Positions 17,307 through 27,200 of a stretch of 64,000 nucleotides of DNA are shown one piece after another. Each line of letters begins with the position of its first letter. Within the stretch, counting starts at the first letter, position 1. Origin of the DNA: Deltaproteobacteria bacterium (GTDB lineage Bacteria; Myxococcota; Kuafuiibacteriia; Kuafuiibacteriales; Kuafuiibacteriaceae). The translations under genes and the position numbers were made by a program. Where the stretch lies: NCBI GenBank assembly GCA_016703535.1, contig JADJBV010000001.1, positions 3,338,001 to 3,402,000 of the forward strand, in the 5' to 3' direction. The notes under the pieces are model-generated. The model was given only the letters and a program-made list of their open reading frames with translations, made no database searches and had not been told where the DNA came from.

Positions 17307-19145
17307 ATGATGGGCATGGACCGCAAGGCGAAGGCGCAGAGCGAACCCGCTGCCATCGTCGAAGGGCGCGCTTCGACGAACGATCAGGACGAGGCGTGGG
17401 CTCAATTTCGGCGGCTGCTGGACCACCGGCACTACGAGGAGGCCGAGGAGACCTGCAAGCGGGCCTTGGAGGTCCAACCCGGCGACTTTCGGTGGCGCCT
17501 CGGCTTGTCTTTGGCGCTTTTGGGGGCGCGCAAGAACGAACTGGCGCTGCGCCTGGCCTTGACCTTGGTCAACGACCGACCCGATCACCCCGAAAGTTAC
17601 CGGACCTTGGCCCTGGCGTGGCTGGGCCTCGGAAAAAAAGAGATCGCCCTCGAGTGGGCCAACCTGGCCCGCCAAAAGTCCCCTACCCCCGAATACACCC
17701 GTTTCGTCGAGCGCATGCGCCGGACCTCCGGCGTAGAGAGCCCCCCGAGGGCCGCGCCCGGCGAAGCCTTTTTCCCCGAAGACCCCGTGGAGGAGCCCCG
17801 GGAAGAGACCCGGATCGTCAACCTCGCCACCTTGAAGGCCGCGGTGGCCGCGCCGGCCCATGAACGTCAAAACGAGCTGGTCACCCAGATCTTCCAGCGC
17901 GAGACCCACGAACACAAACCGGCGCTCCCGCCCAACGCGCTCCTCGAGGCCCAGATCCATCGGCTCTTTGGGGCCAGCCTTTTTGGCGTTTGGGACACCT
18001 CGACCCGGGAGATTTTGGTCCCCGCCCCTCACGCGGTGCGCAAGGCCAAAGATCGACGGCGCCTCTACCTTGGTTTGGCCGCTTCGGTCGCGGTTGGCCT
18101 GGCGGCGGCGGTGTTGGTCCGCACCGGGGTCAAGGAGCAGAACCGTCGAGCCGTGGTGTCCGAGGTCGAGGCCCTGAGCCGCTTGATCGAGTCGGGCGCG
18201 CTCCCCCAGGCCGCCGAGATCTTGCCCAAGGTGGAGACGACGGTACGGCTGGCGGGACAAGCCCAACGCCACCAACCGGGCTTGGTGATGGCCCAAGCCG
18301 TGCTCTATCGCCACCACGACGCGGCCCCCGAACGGCGGGCCTTCGTCGAGGCCGAGCTGGTGAACGGCCGAATGAGTGAAACGGAACAGCAGGTGGTTCG
18401 GGCCCTGCTCTCCTCTTGGGAAGATCGGGCCCTCCATCGCTCCGAGTTGGAAGCGCTGCGGGCCCTGCGGCCCAAGGACCCGGAGGTGGCCTTCTTGTTG
18501 GCGACCGCCCACGACGCCGCCAAAGACAACGAAGCCGCCACCCAACTCTACAAGGAGGCCGACGAGCTGGAGCCCGCCTATTTGCCCCACGCCGCCTACC
18601 AGGTCGATCACGCCCTGCGGCGGCAAGCCAACAACGAGATGATGCGGATGGTGGAGATGATGCGCGACGTCCACCCGATGTCGCCGTGGACTCGCCTGGC
18701 GGTGAAGATGTTGCCGCCCGAAGAGGGCGCCGGCGCGGATGAGACCAGCAGCAAAAGTGCGGCCAACCCGATCATCACCCCGCCGGTGGTGGAGGCCGAG
18801 TTGTTGTTGCTGGAGGCGCGCCGGCTCTTCGCCACTCGGGGTGTGGCGGCGGCCGCGGCCAAGCTCGATCTGGCGGTGTTGACCCTCAAGGGTGACCCGA
18901 CCTTCATGTTGGACTTCGCGACGCGCCTGGCCGACAGCGCCCCGGCCTTGGTGGCCCATCTGGCGACCTTGCCGACCTGGCCCAAAAACTCGCCCTCGGC
19001 GGGGGCCTTGTTGGCCCGGTTGCAGTCGCCGGTGGCCGATGCTACCCCCACCCGAGTCGACGCCGATCCCGTCCCGGATCGCCGCCCGACCGAGCCGGTC
19101 AAACGGCCCACCAAGAGGAAGCGCAACAAGCGCCGAGGTCGATGA
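17307..19145 (+). CDS. TPR protein with single membrane helix
   Basis: The 612-residue protein has TPR-like helical repeats near the N-terminus (AWAQFRRLLDHRHYEEAEE, RTLALAWLGLGKKEIALEW) and one membrane helix at about residues 250-270 (LYLGLAASVAVGLAAAVLV). A second TPR-like region follows and a very basic end (KRPTKRKRNKRRGR). It starts 1 bp after the oxidoreductase stop and its own stop overlaps the ATG of the 36-haem cytochrome gene (ATGA), so the three genes are translationally linked. A scaffolding or assembly role for the electron-transfer complex is plausible. Nothing in the sequence shows enzymatic function. ATG codons at 17307, 17310 and 17316 are all possible starts. Confidence 0.75.
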   Translation: MMGMDRKAKAQSEPAAIVEGRASTNDQDEAWAQFRRLLDHRHYEEAEETCKRALEVQPGDFRWRLGLSLALLGARKNELALRLALTLVNDRPDHPESYRTLALAWLGLGKKEIALEWANLARQKSPTPEYTRFVERMRRTSGVESPPRAAPGEAFFPEDPVEEPREETRIVNLATLKAAVAAPAHERQNELVTQIFQRETHEHKPALPPNALLEAQIHRLFGASLFGVWDTSTREILVPAPHAVRKAKDRRRLYLGLAASVAVGLAAAVLVRTGVKEQNRRAVVSEVEALSRLIESGALPQAAEILPKVETTVRLAGQAQRHQPGLVMAQAVLYRHHDAAPERRAFVEAELVNGRMSETEQQVVRALLSSWEDRALHRSELEALRALRPKDPEVAFLLATAHDAAKDNEAATQLYKEADELEPAYLPHAAYQVDHALRRQANNEMMRMVEMMRDVHPMSPWTRLAVKMLPPEEGAGADETSSKSAANPIITPPVVEAELLLLEARRLFATRGVAAAAAKLDLAVLTLKGDPTFMLDFATRLADSAPALVAHLATLPTWPKNSPSAGALLARLQSPVADATPTRVDADPVPDRRPTEPVKRPTKRKRNKRRGR

Positions 19146-21883
19146 AACGCTGCTTCGCCCCGTGGTTGGGCCTCTTCGTGCTGCTCTTCAGCACGACGGC
19201 CCGGGCCCAAGACTTCTTCGAGCTCTCCCCGGGCCCGCTGACCCACGCCCACGCGGCCCTCGACAACGCCGACAACTGCACCAAGTGCCACGAGCTCGGC
19301 AAAGGCGTGACCGATCTCCTCTGCCTCAACTGCCACCAACACGAGCCGCTGAAGAAGGCCATCGCCGAAAAGCGCGGCCTACACGCGACCTTCAAACAAC
19401 CTTGCCGGGTCTGCCACACCGAACACAAAGGGCGAGAGGCCTTCGTGATCGACTGGGGCCCTTTGGGAGGCCGCAACGCCTTCAAACACGAGCAGACCGG
19501 CTTCAAGTTGACGGGCAAACACGAGAGCGCCGCCTGCTCCCGCTGTCACAAGCGCACCCTGCGATCCGGCCGCACCAGTTATGTGGACGTCCCGCCCGAC
19601 TGCAACCAGTGCCACCAGAACAACCACAACTTCACCAACAAGGCGCTGACCCGGCAGTGCACCGACTGTCACCAGGACCCGGGCATCGCCAAAAACCTGC
19701 GCCCCGAAGAGCTCCCCTTCGATCACGGCGAACGCACCAAAACCGCCCTGGAAGGCAAACACGCCACCCAGACCTGCGTCACCTGCCACAAGGCCGCCAA
19801 GATGAGCATGCCCGAGGGCAATGAGCGGACCTGCATCAACTGCCACAAGAACCCCCACGGCAAGACCTTCAAGAAGTGGGCGTGCACCGAGTGCCACTCG
19901 GTCACCACCAAGTGGGAGGAGTCACGCTTCGATCACGACAAGACCGAGTTCCCCCTCCACGGTGAACACAAAAAGGCGGTCTGCAGCGCCTGCCACAAGT
20001 CGAAGGAGGCCAAGCCCAAGACCAGCTGCAACGGCTGCCACGGCGATCCGCACAAGAAGCGCTTCGAGAAGGTCGGCTGCGAACGGTGCCACGACAAGGG
20101 TGGCTCCACCCAAAGCCGCTTCGATCACGCCAAAAACACCCAGTTCGCCCTGACCGGCGCCCACCAGGAGTTGGGCTGCCGCAAGTGTCACCGCGGCGCG
20201 GGGCCGACCAAGTTCGAGAAGTTCGTCAACGCCGATTGTATGGGCTGCCACGCCCACGAAAAAGCTCACAACGGCCAGTTCAAGGACAAAAACTGCCTGG
20301 AGTGCCACTCGGAGGGCGGCAACAAGACCCTGGTCTTCGATCACAACCAGGACTCACGGTTTGCGCTGACCGGCTTTCACGCCGAGCTGGGGCAAAAGAA
20401 GCAGTGCGAAAAGTGCCACGAAGGCGGGACCTACCGAAACAACAAGTTGGCCTGCATCGACTGCCACAAGGACTCGCACGACGGCCAAGTGGGGAAGGAC
20501 TGCCAACGTTGCCACAAGACCGACGTCCACTTCAAAGGCGCGCCTTTCGATCACAACCTCTCGGACTTCAAGCTGGAGGGCGAACACCAAAAGGCCGAGT
20601 GCAAGAAGTGCCACCCCGAGCGCCGCTACCAGCTGGGGGACAAGACCAAGTGCATCGACTGCCACAAGGAAGACGACCCCCACCAAGAGAAGTTGGGCGC
20701 CGCGTGCGAGAAGTGCCACACCCCCACCAAGGGTGCGCCCAAGTTCGATCACGAGGTGATGACCAAGTTCGCCCGGACCGGATCCCACCTGGAGGCCAAG
20801 TGCTTCACTTGCCACCGGCCCAAGATGGAGAAGGCCCCCGAGGTCGGTTGGTCGAAGGCCTTGGCCGCCGACGAAAAGTTGGACCGCCACTTCCCGGTGA
20901 TGGGGAGTGAATGCGCCGACTGCCATCGCGATCATCACGACGGCCGCTACGGCCTAAAGTGCGAAAGTTGCCACGACACCACCTCCTTCAAGGACGCTCG
21001 GCGCGCGGTCCATGACACCGGTTCCTTCCGGCTGATGGGGGCCCATGATCGGGTCGGCTGTCAGCGTTGCCACGAGCAGAACCGGATCCTGACGGGCCTC
21101 GGCGAACTCTGCCAAGGTTGCCACCGAGAGGACGACGTCCACGTCAACGCCCTCGGCCCCTACTGCGGCGAGTGCCACGGCCAGCTGGAGTGGCGCCCCC
21201 CACGGTTCAACCACGCCCGGGTCGGCTTCATCTTGCGCGGCGCCCACCGGACCGCCGCTTGTAAAGACTGTCACGGGCAGACGGGCTGGTTCGCCGGCAC
21301 GCCGAACGCCTGTGAGTTTTGCCATGGCACCGAGGCCGCCGCGGTGCCGGATCCGATCCACAACGGCAGCCTGATGGACTGCCAACGTTGCCACAACGAG
21401 GTCGCCTTCGCGCCGGCCCGTCGTTATCACCCCACTTACCCCTTGGCCGGGGCCCACGCGACGGTGCGCTGCGGCAGCTGCCACGTGGGCGGGCGCTACG
21501 AAGGTACGCCCCGGGACTGCGTTGGCTGCCACCAAGACCGCTACCTGGATCCGACCACCCGGCCCAACCACAGCCTGGCCGGCTTCGCGACCACCTGCGA
21601 AAACTGTCACGTCCCGGCCAGCTTCAACGTGGCCCGGTACCAACACCAGAGTTTCCTCCTGCGGGGCACCCACCGCACCCTGGAGTGCGGGCGTTGCCAC
21701 ACCGGGGATCAATTCCTGAGCGCCTTCGGTGGGCAGGTGGGGGCCTTCGAGTGTGCCCTCTGCCATGGGGCCGGCTCGCCGGTGGAGCGGTGGCCCGCGG
21801 ATCACGCCACGCGCGGGTATCCGCCGACCTGCGAACTTTGCCACAACGAACTCGGCTGGAAGCCCGCCCGGGCGCCTCGTTGA
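19142..21883 (+). CDS. 36-haem secreted c-type cytochrome
   Basis: The 913-residue protein has a Sec-type signal peptide ending TARA/QDFF and no lipobox or other membrane segment, so it should be periplasmic or exported. I count 36 CXXCH motifs, about one per 25 residues, and repeated blocks of the form FDH....F.L.G.H...C..CH. Those blocks place extra His residues as candidate distal ligands. The first two-thirds are Lys-rich and the last third is more Arg-rich, which suggests fusion or serial duplication of unequal age. It is the last gene of the oxidoreductase operon, overlapping the TPR gene by 4 bp. I infer that it takes electrons from, or gives them to, the membrane oxidoreductase. Confidence 0.9.
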   Translation: MKRCFAPWLGLFVLLFSTTARAQDFFELSPGPLTHAHAALDNADNCTKCHELGKGVTDLLCLNCHQHEPLKKAIAEKRGLHATFKQPCRVCHTEHKGREAFVIDWGPLGGRNAFKHEQTGFKLTGKHESAACSRCHKRTLRSGRTSYVDVPPDCNQCHQNNHNFTNKALTRQCTDCHQDPGIAKNLRPEELPFDHGERTKTALEGKHATQTCVTCHKAAKMSMPEGNERTCINCHKNPHGKTFKKWACTECHSVTTKWEESRFDHDKTEFPLHGEHKKAVCSACHKSKEAKPKTSCNGCHGDPHKKRFEKVGCERCHDKGGSTQSRFDHAKNTQFALTGAHQELGCRKCHRGAGPTKFEKFVNADCMGCHAHEKAHNGQFKDKNCLECHSEGGNKTLVFDHNQDSRFALTGFHAELGQKKQCEKCHEGGTYRNNKLACIDCHKDSHDGQVGKDCQRCHKTDVHFKGAPFDHNLSDFKLEGEHQKAECKKCHPERRYQLGDKTKCIDCHKEDDPHQEKLGAACEKCHTPTKGAPKFDHEVMTKFARTGSHLEAKCFTCHRPKMEKAPEVGWSKALAADEKLDRHFPVMGSECADCHRDHHDGRYGLKCESCHDTTSFKDARRAVHDTGSFRLMGAHDRVGCQRCHEQNRILTGLGELCQGCHREDDVHVNALGPYCGECHGQLEWRPPRFNHARVGFILRGAHRTAACKDCHGQTGWFAGTPNACEFCHGTEAAAVPDPIHNGSLMDCQRCHNEVAFAPARRYHPTYPLAGAHATVRCGSCHVGGRYEGTPRDCVGCHQDRYLDPTTRPNHSLAGFATTCENCHVPASFNVARYQHQSFLLRGTHRTLECGRCHTGDQFLSAFGGQVGAFECALCHGAGSPVERWPADHATRGYPPTCELCHNELGWKPARAPR

Positions 21884-21886
21884 CTT

Positions 21887-21904
21887 CCATACGCCACCGT
21901 ATGG
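21887..21904. promoter_or_regulatory. perfect inverted repeat between cytochrome gene and efflux operon
   Basis: CCATACG-CCAC-CGTATGG is a 7-bp perfect inverted repeat that begins 3 bp after the cytochrome stop. It is not followed by a T run. It could be the recognition site of a regulator of the metal efflux operon or a Rho-assisted terminator stem. Confidence 0.45.
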
Positions 21905-21983
21905 TGAGAATGATTCGCAGCGTCTTTGTCGTGGTGAATTCAGCATCGTTACGGATCGATCTCAGCTCTTTATAGTGCCGCTC
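21905..21983 (+). promoter_or_regulatory. leader of the RND efflux operon with Fur-like element
   Basis: Directly after the inverted repeat comes TGAGAATGATTCGCA, which contains GAAT-G-ATTC and partly resembles Fur/Zur-family boxes. The next 60 bases are the most AT-containing part of the gap, with CTCTTTATAGTG just before the ATG at 21984. The site assignment is visual and tentative. Confidence 0.3.
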
Positions 21984-23204
21984 ATGTCGATGCCCTGGTG
22001 GGTCGCGCTGCTCTACGCTGCGACGCCCGAGCCCCTCACCTTCTCCCAGGCCTTGGAGTGGTCGAGCGATCACCCAGGCCCACGGGCCGCCGCCGCCGAG
22101 CTCGAGGCGCGCCGAGAGGGAGACTCGAAGTTGTCGTCGTTCTCTCACTCTCCGAGCGTCAACCTCAGCCCCGGTTGGCGAGCCTCCCCCGAAGCGGACC
22201 GAGGTTTGGAGGTGATCGGCGGCGTGCAGCAGAGCTGGAACTTGGGCGGGCTGGTCAACGCCCGCCGCGAAGCCGCCCGGGATGAACGAGCCCAACTTCA
22301 GCTGTCCCTGCGCGCCCAGCAGCTGGAAGGACGCCTGGAGGCGGCCCGGGCCTGGCTCGAGTTGTGGGCTTTGGAGCGGGAGGCCACTTTGGTCGAGCGA
22401 GAGTTGAACGTCGCCAAGGACCAGGCGACCCGTACCGAACGGGCCACCAAGGCCGGGCTCTTCGGCGCCGACGAACTGGCGGAGGCCAAAAGTTACGTCG
22501 CCGAGACCGAACTGGCCGCGCTGGACGTCGAGGGCGCCCGGTTCGAGGAGACCTTACGGTTGAGCGCCGCGTTGGGGCGGGGCAGTGAACAACCCGCCTG
22601 CACCGCCGGGGTGCCGCCGGAGGTGACCTTACCCACGGTTGATCAACGGGCCGCCCTGCTGGCCCGGGCCGAGGGGATGCCGATCGCCCAACAAGGCCGA
22701 CTGGAGGCCCTGGCGCTGAAGGCCCGGGTCTTGGAGGTGGAGGCCGAAAACGGCGCGACCTTGTCGACCGGTGTATCGCTCCAGCGAGAGTCGCCCGAGA
22801 GCTGGTTGGTGTGGCTGAACTTGGGTTTGAGCGTGCCGCTCCTCGAGCGGGGGCAACGCGGGATCTCCGAGGCCCAAGGCGCCGCCGCGGCGGCCGAGGT
22901 CCGCTCTCGATCGGCCCACCTGGGCGCCCAACACACCTTGGCCTTGGCCTGGCACGAGGTCGAACATTCGCTGGAGCAAGAGACCGCGCTGCGTGAACAC
23001 CTCTTGCCCGAGCTGGAGCGGCTGGTGGCGCTGAGGCAACGGGCCCTCGAGTCCGGCGAGGGCACGCTCTTGCCGCTTTTGGTGGCCCAACGACGAGCGC
23101 TCCAGACCGAACGTCAACTTTGTCGACACGAGGGACGTCGGCGATGGTCGGCGGTGAAGTTGTGGCTCTTGCTCAGCCAACTGAGCGCCGAGGTGCGATC
23201 ATGA
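21984..23204 (+). CDS. TolC/CzcC-like outer-membrane efflux protein
   Basis: The protein has 406 residues from the ATG at 21984. I rejected a longer frame that runs back into the cytochrome gene because the short hydrophobic leader WWVALLYAATP begins here. The protein is mostly long amphipathic helices rich in Ala, Leu, Glu and Arg, with LEAARAWLELWALEREA and a second similar half (QHTLALAWHEVEHSLEQE). This is the two-fold coiled layout of the outer-membrane factor family, including a GLFGADELAEAKSYVAETE helix typical of CzcC. It would form the outer-membrane exit duct for the RND pump encoded two genes on. Its stop overlaps the next ATG by 4 bp. Confidence 0.82.
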   Translation: MSMPWWVALLYAATPEPLTFSQALEWSSDHPGPRAAAAELEARREGDSKLSSFSHSPSVNLSPGWRASPEADRGLEVIGGVQQSWNLGGLVNARREAARDERAQLQLSLRAQQLEGRLEAARAWLELWALEREATLVERELNVAKDQATRTERATKAGLFGADELAEAKSYVAETELAALDVEGARFEETLRLSAALGRGSEQPACTAGVPPEVTLPTVDQRAALLARAEGMPIAQQGRLEALALKARVLEVEAENGATLSTGVSLQRESPESWLVWLNLGLSVPLLERGQRGISEAQGAAAAAEVRSRSAHLGAQHTLALAWHEVEHSLEQETALREHLLPELERLVALRQRALESGEGTLLPLLVAQRRALQTERQLCRHEGRRRWSAVKLWLLLSQLSAEVRS

Positions 23205-24244
23205 AACGAATGTTGTTGTTGGGGATGACCGTGGCCTGCGCCGAGGCCGCGCCGCCCGAGGTGAGGGCGCCGAGCACCGCCAGCGCCAAGTCGCGGCTGG
23301 TGGAGATCCGCCCGGCCTCGGGTCAGCTGATCTTCGAGGCCCCCGCCACCACCGTCGGAGATCCGGAGAGCACCGCCCAAGTGAACGTGCCCTACCCCGC
23401 CTTGGTCCGGCAGATCCTGGTCACCCCCGGAGACGTGGTGGTCGCCGGGGCCCCGCTGGCCAAGGTGGTGGTGCCGGAGCTCAACCAAGCCGCCGCCGAA
23501 CTTTTGGCCAGCGAGTCCCAGCGGACCCTGGTGAAGGCCCGCCTCCAGAGCTTGACCGACCTCAAGGCCGAAGGCCTGGTGCGAGAGGAACAACTCTACG
23601 AGCTGCAAGGGCGGTTGGCAGAGCTGGAGGCGCGCCGGGATCAAGCCCTGGTCAAGTTGGCCTCGGTCGGCCTGGGGCCCAACGACGCTCGGGCCTTGAT
23701 CGACCGTGGCCTCTATTTCCTGAAGGCCCCGATCACCGGCACGGTGATCGAAAGTTCCTTGGTGTTGGGCGCCTATTGGGATCCAGGGCAAGGGGCCTTG
23801 GCCAAGCTGCAGGGCCGGGGTGCCCAGCGGCTGGAGGTGTTGTTGACCCAAACTTTGCCGCCCTCGGCCCAGCTGGTCTTCCGTGACCTGAGCGGGCGCG
23901 ACCACCCGGTGCGTCCAGCGCCCTTGAGCCGAGTGAGCAGCCCGGGCAGCGGCGTCGAGCGGGTGTGGTTGGCCCTTTCGGACTCGGCGCCGTTGTCGCC
24001 CGGCCTGCGAGGCGCGCTGCGGGTCGAAGCCCCCGAAGCCGGGTATTGGATCGTGCCGGGGACCGCGGTGTTCACCAAAGCCGGCCGATCGACGGTGTGG
24101 GTCGCCGAGGGGGAGGTGCTGCGGCGCGTCGACGTCGAGGTCCTCTCGACCTCGGGCGCCAACGCGGTGGTGCGGGGAGAGCTGCAGCCCGGGGCCCGGG
24201 TGTCGGCGGACGCAAGTTTGGCCCAGCCCGAGGGTGAGTCGTGA
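23201..24244 (+). CDS. RND efflux periplasmic adaptor (HlyD/CzcB-like)
   Basis: The protein has 347 residues from the ATG at 23201, overlapping the upstream stop (ATGA). The leader MKRMLLLGMTVACAEA may be a lipoprotein signal with Cys at about 14. A barrel-sandwich hybrid (YPALVRQILVTPGDVVVAGAPLAKV) flanks a helical hairpin, followed by YFLKAPITGTVI and a beta-barrel and membrane-proximal domain. This is the family's standard order. It should link the inner-membrane pump to the TolC-like duct. No His-rich metal-binding tail is present. Its stop overlaps the GTG of the pump gene by 4 bp. Confidence 0.88.
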   Translation: MKRMLLLGMTVACAEAAPPEVRAPSTASAKSRLVEIRPASGQLIFEAPATTVGDPESTAQVNVPYPALVRQILVTPGDVVVAGAPLAKVVVPELNQAAAELLASESQRTLVKARLQSLTDLKAEGLVREEQLYELQGRLAELEARRDQALVKLASVGLGPNDARALIDRGLYFLKAPITGTVIESSLVLGAYWDPGQGALAKLQGRGAQRLEVLLTQTLPPSAQLVFRDLSGRDHPVRPAPLSRVSSPGSGVERVWLALSDSAPLSPGLRGALRVEAPEAGYWIVPGTAVFTKAGRSTVWVAEGEVLRRVDVEVLSTSGANAVVRGELQPGARVSADASLAQPEGES

Positions 24245-27200
24245 TCCAGGCGCTGGTCCGCTGGGCCATGGCCCACCGTCGTTTGGTCTTGGCGACGACC
24301 TTGTTGTTGGCCCTGGCCGCGGCCGGGATCGGGGCTCGGCTGGAGTTCGACGCCCTCCCCGACATCACCGGCAACCAGGTGATCGTCTTGACCGGAGCGC
24401 CGGGCTACACCCCCGAGGAGACCGAACGCCGGGTCACTCGACCGATCGAGGCCACCTTGGGCGGCATCCCCGGGGTGGAAGGGCAACGGAGCCTCTCGCG
24501 GTACGGGATCTCGGCGGTCACGGTGATCTTCTCCGACGCCACCGACAAATACCTGGCTCGGCAGCTGGTCCAAGAGCGGCTCAACCTGGTGGCCAGCGGC
24601 CTCCCTCCGGACGTCGACGCACCGGAGTTGGCGCCGGTGACCGGTGGCCTGGGCGAGATCTTCCACTTCACCTTGTCTTCACCGACCCGCACCCCCGCCG
24701 AGCTCTACGAGCTGGCGACCTTGGAGGTGGCGCCGCTGCTGCGGGCGGTGCCCGGGGTGGTCGAGGTCAACACCTGGGGCGGAATGGTGCGCACGATCGA
24801 CATCGTCGCCGATCCGCTGCGGATGGCCCGACAAGGGGTGACCTTGGGTGGCTTGACCGAGTCGCTGCGAAGTTCGGTCGGGACCGCGGCCGGCGCCAGC
24901 TTATCTGCGGGGGCCGGCCAGACGTTGTTGCGGGCGGTCGCTCGCCCGGTCCGGCCCGCCGATCTGGGTGATCTGATCGTGCACGTGGATCCTGCCCAAG
25001 GCCGCCATCAGGGGCTCGACGAGGACCGAACCTTGGTGCGGCTCTCGGACGTCGCGACCTTGACCGAAGGTGGCCAACCACGCCTGGGCGGCGCTACTCG
25101 GGACGGCCAAGGCGAAACCGTCTACGTGATGGTGCAGATGTTGCGCGGCGCCAACGCCCTCGAGGTGATGGGCCGGATCCACGAACGCCTCCCGGACGTC
25201 GAGGCGATCTTGCCCGAGGAGGTGCGGCTGGAGTTGGTCTACGACCGTCGCACCTTGGTCGAGCGGACCCTGCGCACGGTCTTCGGCAACCTGCTGGAGG
25301 GCGGCGTCTTGGTGGTGTTGGTGTTGTTGGCCATGCTCGGGAGCTGGCGCGCCGGCATCCTGGTGGCGGTGACCATCCCCCTCTCCATGCTCTTGGCGGT
25401 GGTGGGCATGGTGGTGTTGGGGATCCCGGGCAACCTGATGAGCCTGGGCGCGATCGACTTTGGGCTTTTGGTCGATGGTGGCGTGGTGATGGTGGAGAAC
25501 TTCTTTCACCGCTTGGAGGAGTGCCACGATGGTCACGAAGGGGCGGCGATCGAAAAGGGGGCCCTCGAGGTGGCCCAACCGGTGTTCGCCTCGGTGTTGA
25601 TCATCCTCTTGGTCTACGTCCCGGTGGTCACCTTGACCGGCGTCGACGGCAAGATGTTCCGGCCGATGGCGACCACGGTGATCCTGGCCCTGTTGAGCTC
25701 CTTGCTCCTCTCCTTGACCTTCATCCCGGCGGCCTCTCGCACTTTTTTGAGCCGGCGGGACGTCCCCAAGCGAGATCCGATCCTGGTCCGATGGGCCGAT
25801 CGCCTGCACGCGCCCCAGCTCGACTTCGCGATGCGACGCCCGGGGGTGATCGCGGGGATCGCGGTGGGCCTCTTGGCTTTGGGGGGCGGCCTCTTCTTGC
25901 GCGCCGGCACCACCTTCGTGCCCCAACTCGATGAAGGTGACCTGGTCATCCAAACCACCCGGGCCCCCGACATCTCCATCGAAAGTGCGCTGCGCCAGGC
26001 GGGCGAGATGGAGGCCACCCTGCTCCGCGAGTTCCCCGAGGTGCGGCAGGTGGTGTCCCGGGTGGGCAGCCCCGCCGTCGCCACCGACATCATGGGCCTA
26101 GATCAGGCCGACGTGTTCGTGGCTCTCAAGCCCAAGGATCAGTGGCGCCCCGGCTTGGATCGAGAGGGGCTGATCGCCGAGATGGATCGGGTGTTGGCCG
26201 AGGCCGACCCGCAGGCCGAACGGGCCTTCACCCAGCCGATCCAGATGCGCTTCAACGAGTTGATCGGCGGCGAAACCACCGACGTGGCCATCAGCGTCTA
26301 CGGACCGGATCTGGACGAACTGCGACGGCTGGCCGACCAAGTGGCCGCTCTGGTGGAGACTGAGGCCGGCGCCACCGACGTGCGGATCGCCGCTCCGCCC
26401 GCGGTGGAGTTGATCGAGGTCCGGCCCCGGCCCTTGGCGGCGGCCCAACTCGGCTTTACCGTCGCCGAAATCTTGGACGCGGTCCGGGCGGTCCGCACCG
26501 GCGTGGTGGTGGGCGAAACCTACGACGGGCTGGTGAGGGTGCCGCTGCGATTGCGCCTCGCCGGGGAGCCCACGGTCCACGATCTGCCGCGGCTGACCTT
26601 GCCGACCGAGTCGGGTGAGCTGGTGCCGCTCTTGCGCCTGGCCGATCTGGAGCACGGCCCCACGCCCAGCTTGATCAGCCACCAAGACGCGGTCCGTCGA
26701 ATTGTGGTCGGCTTCAACGTCCGAGGTGGCGCCCTGGGCGACGTGGTGCGGGCGGCCCAAGGAAAGATCGCCGCGGCCCTCAAGTTGCCGCCGTCGTACC
26801 GCCTGGTGTTCGGTGGCCAATACGAGACCCTCCAGGCCGCGACCAAGCGGATGCAGCTGGTGATCCCGTTGGTGTTGGTGGTGATCTTGACGGTGTTGAT
26901 CGCCACCTTCCGGAGGCTGAAGCCGGCCTTGATGATCTTCTCCAACGTGCCGTTTGCGGGGGTCGGAGGCATGGTGGCCCTGGCGCTGCGTGATCTCCCG
27001 ATCTCGATCTCGGCGGCCGTCGGCTTCATCGCCTTGTCGGGCATTGCGGTGCTGAACGGCGTGGTGATGATGAGCCGCTTGGTCGACGCGGAGGCCGCTG
27101 GGCTGACGCCGAAAGAGGCCGCCTACCAAGCGGCGCGCTCCCGGATGCGCCCAGTCTTGATGACCGCGTTGGTCGCGGCCTTGGGCTTCGTCCCGATGAT

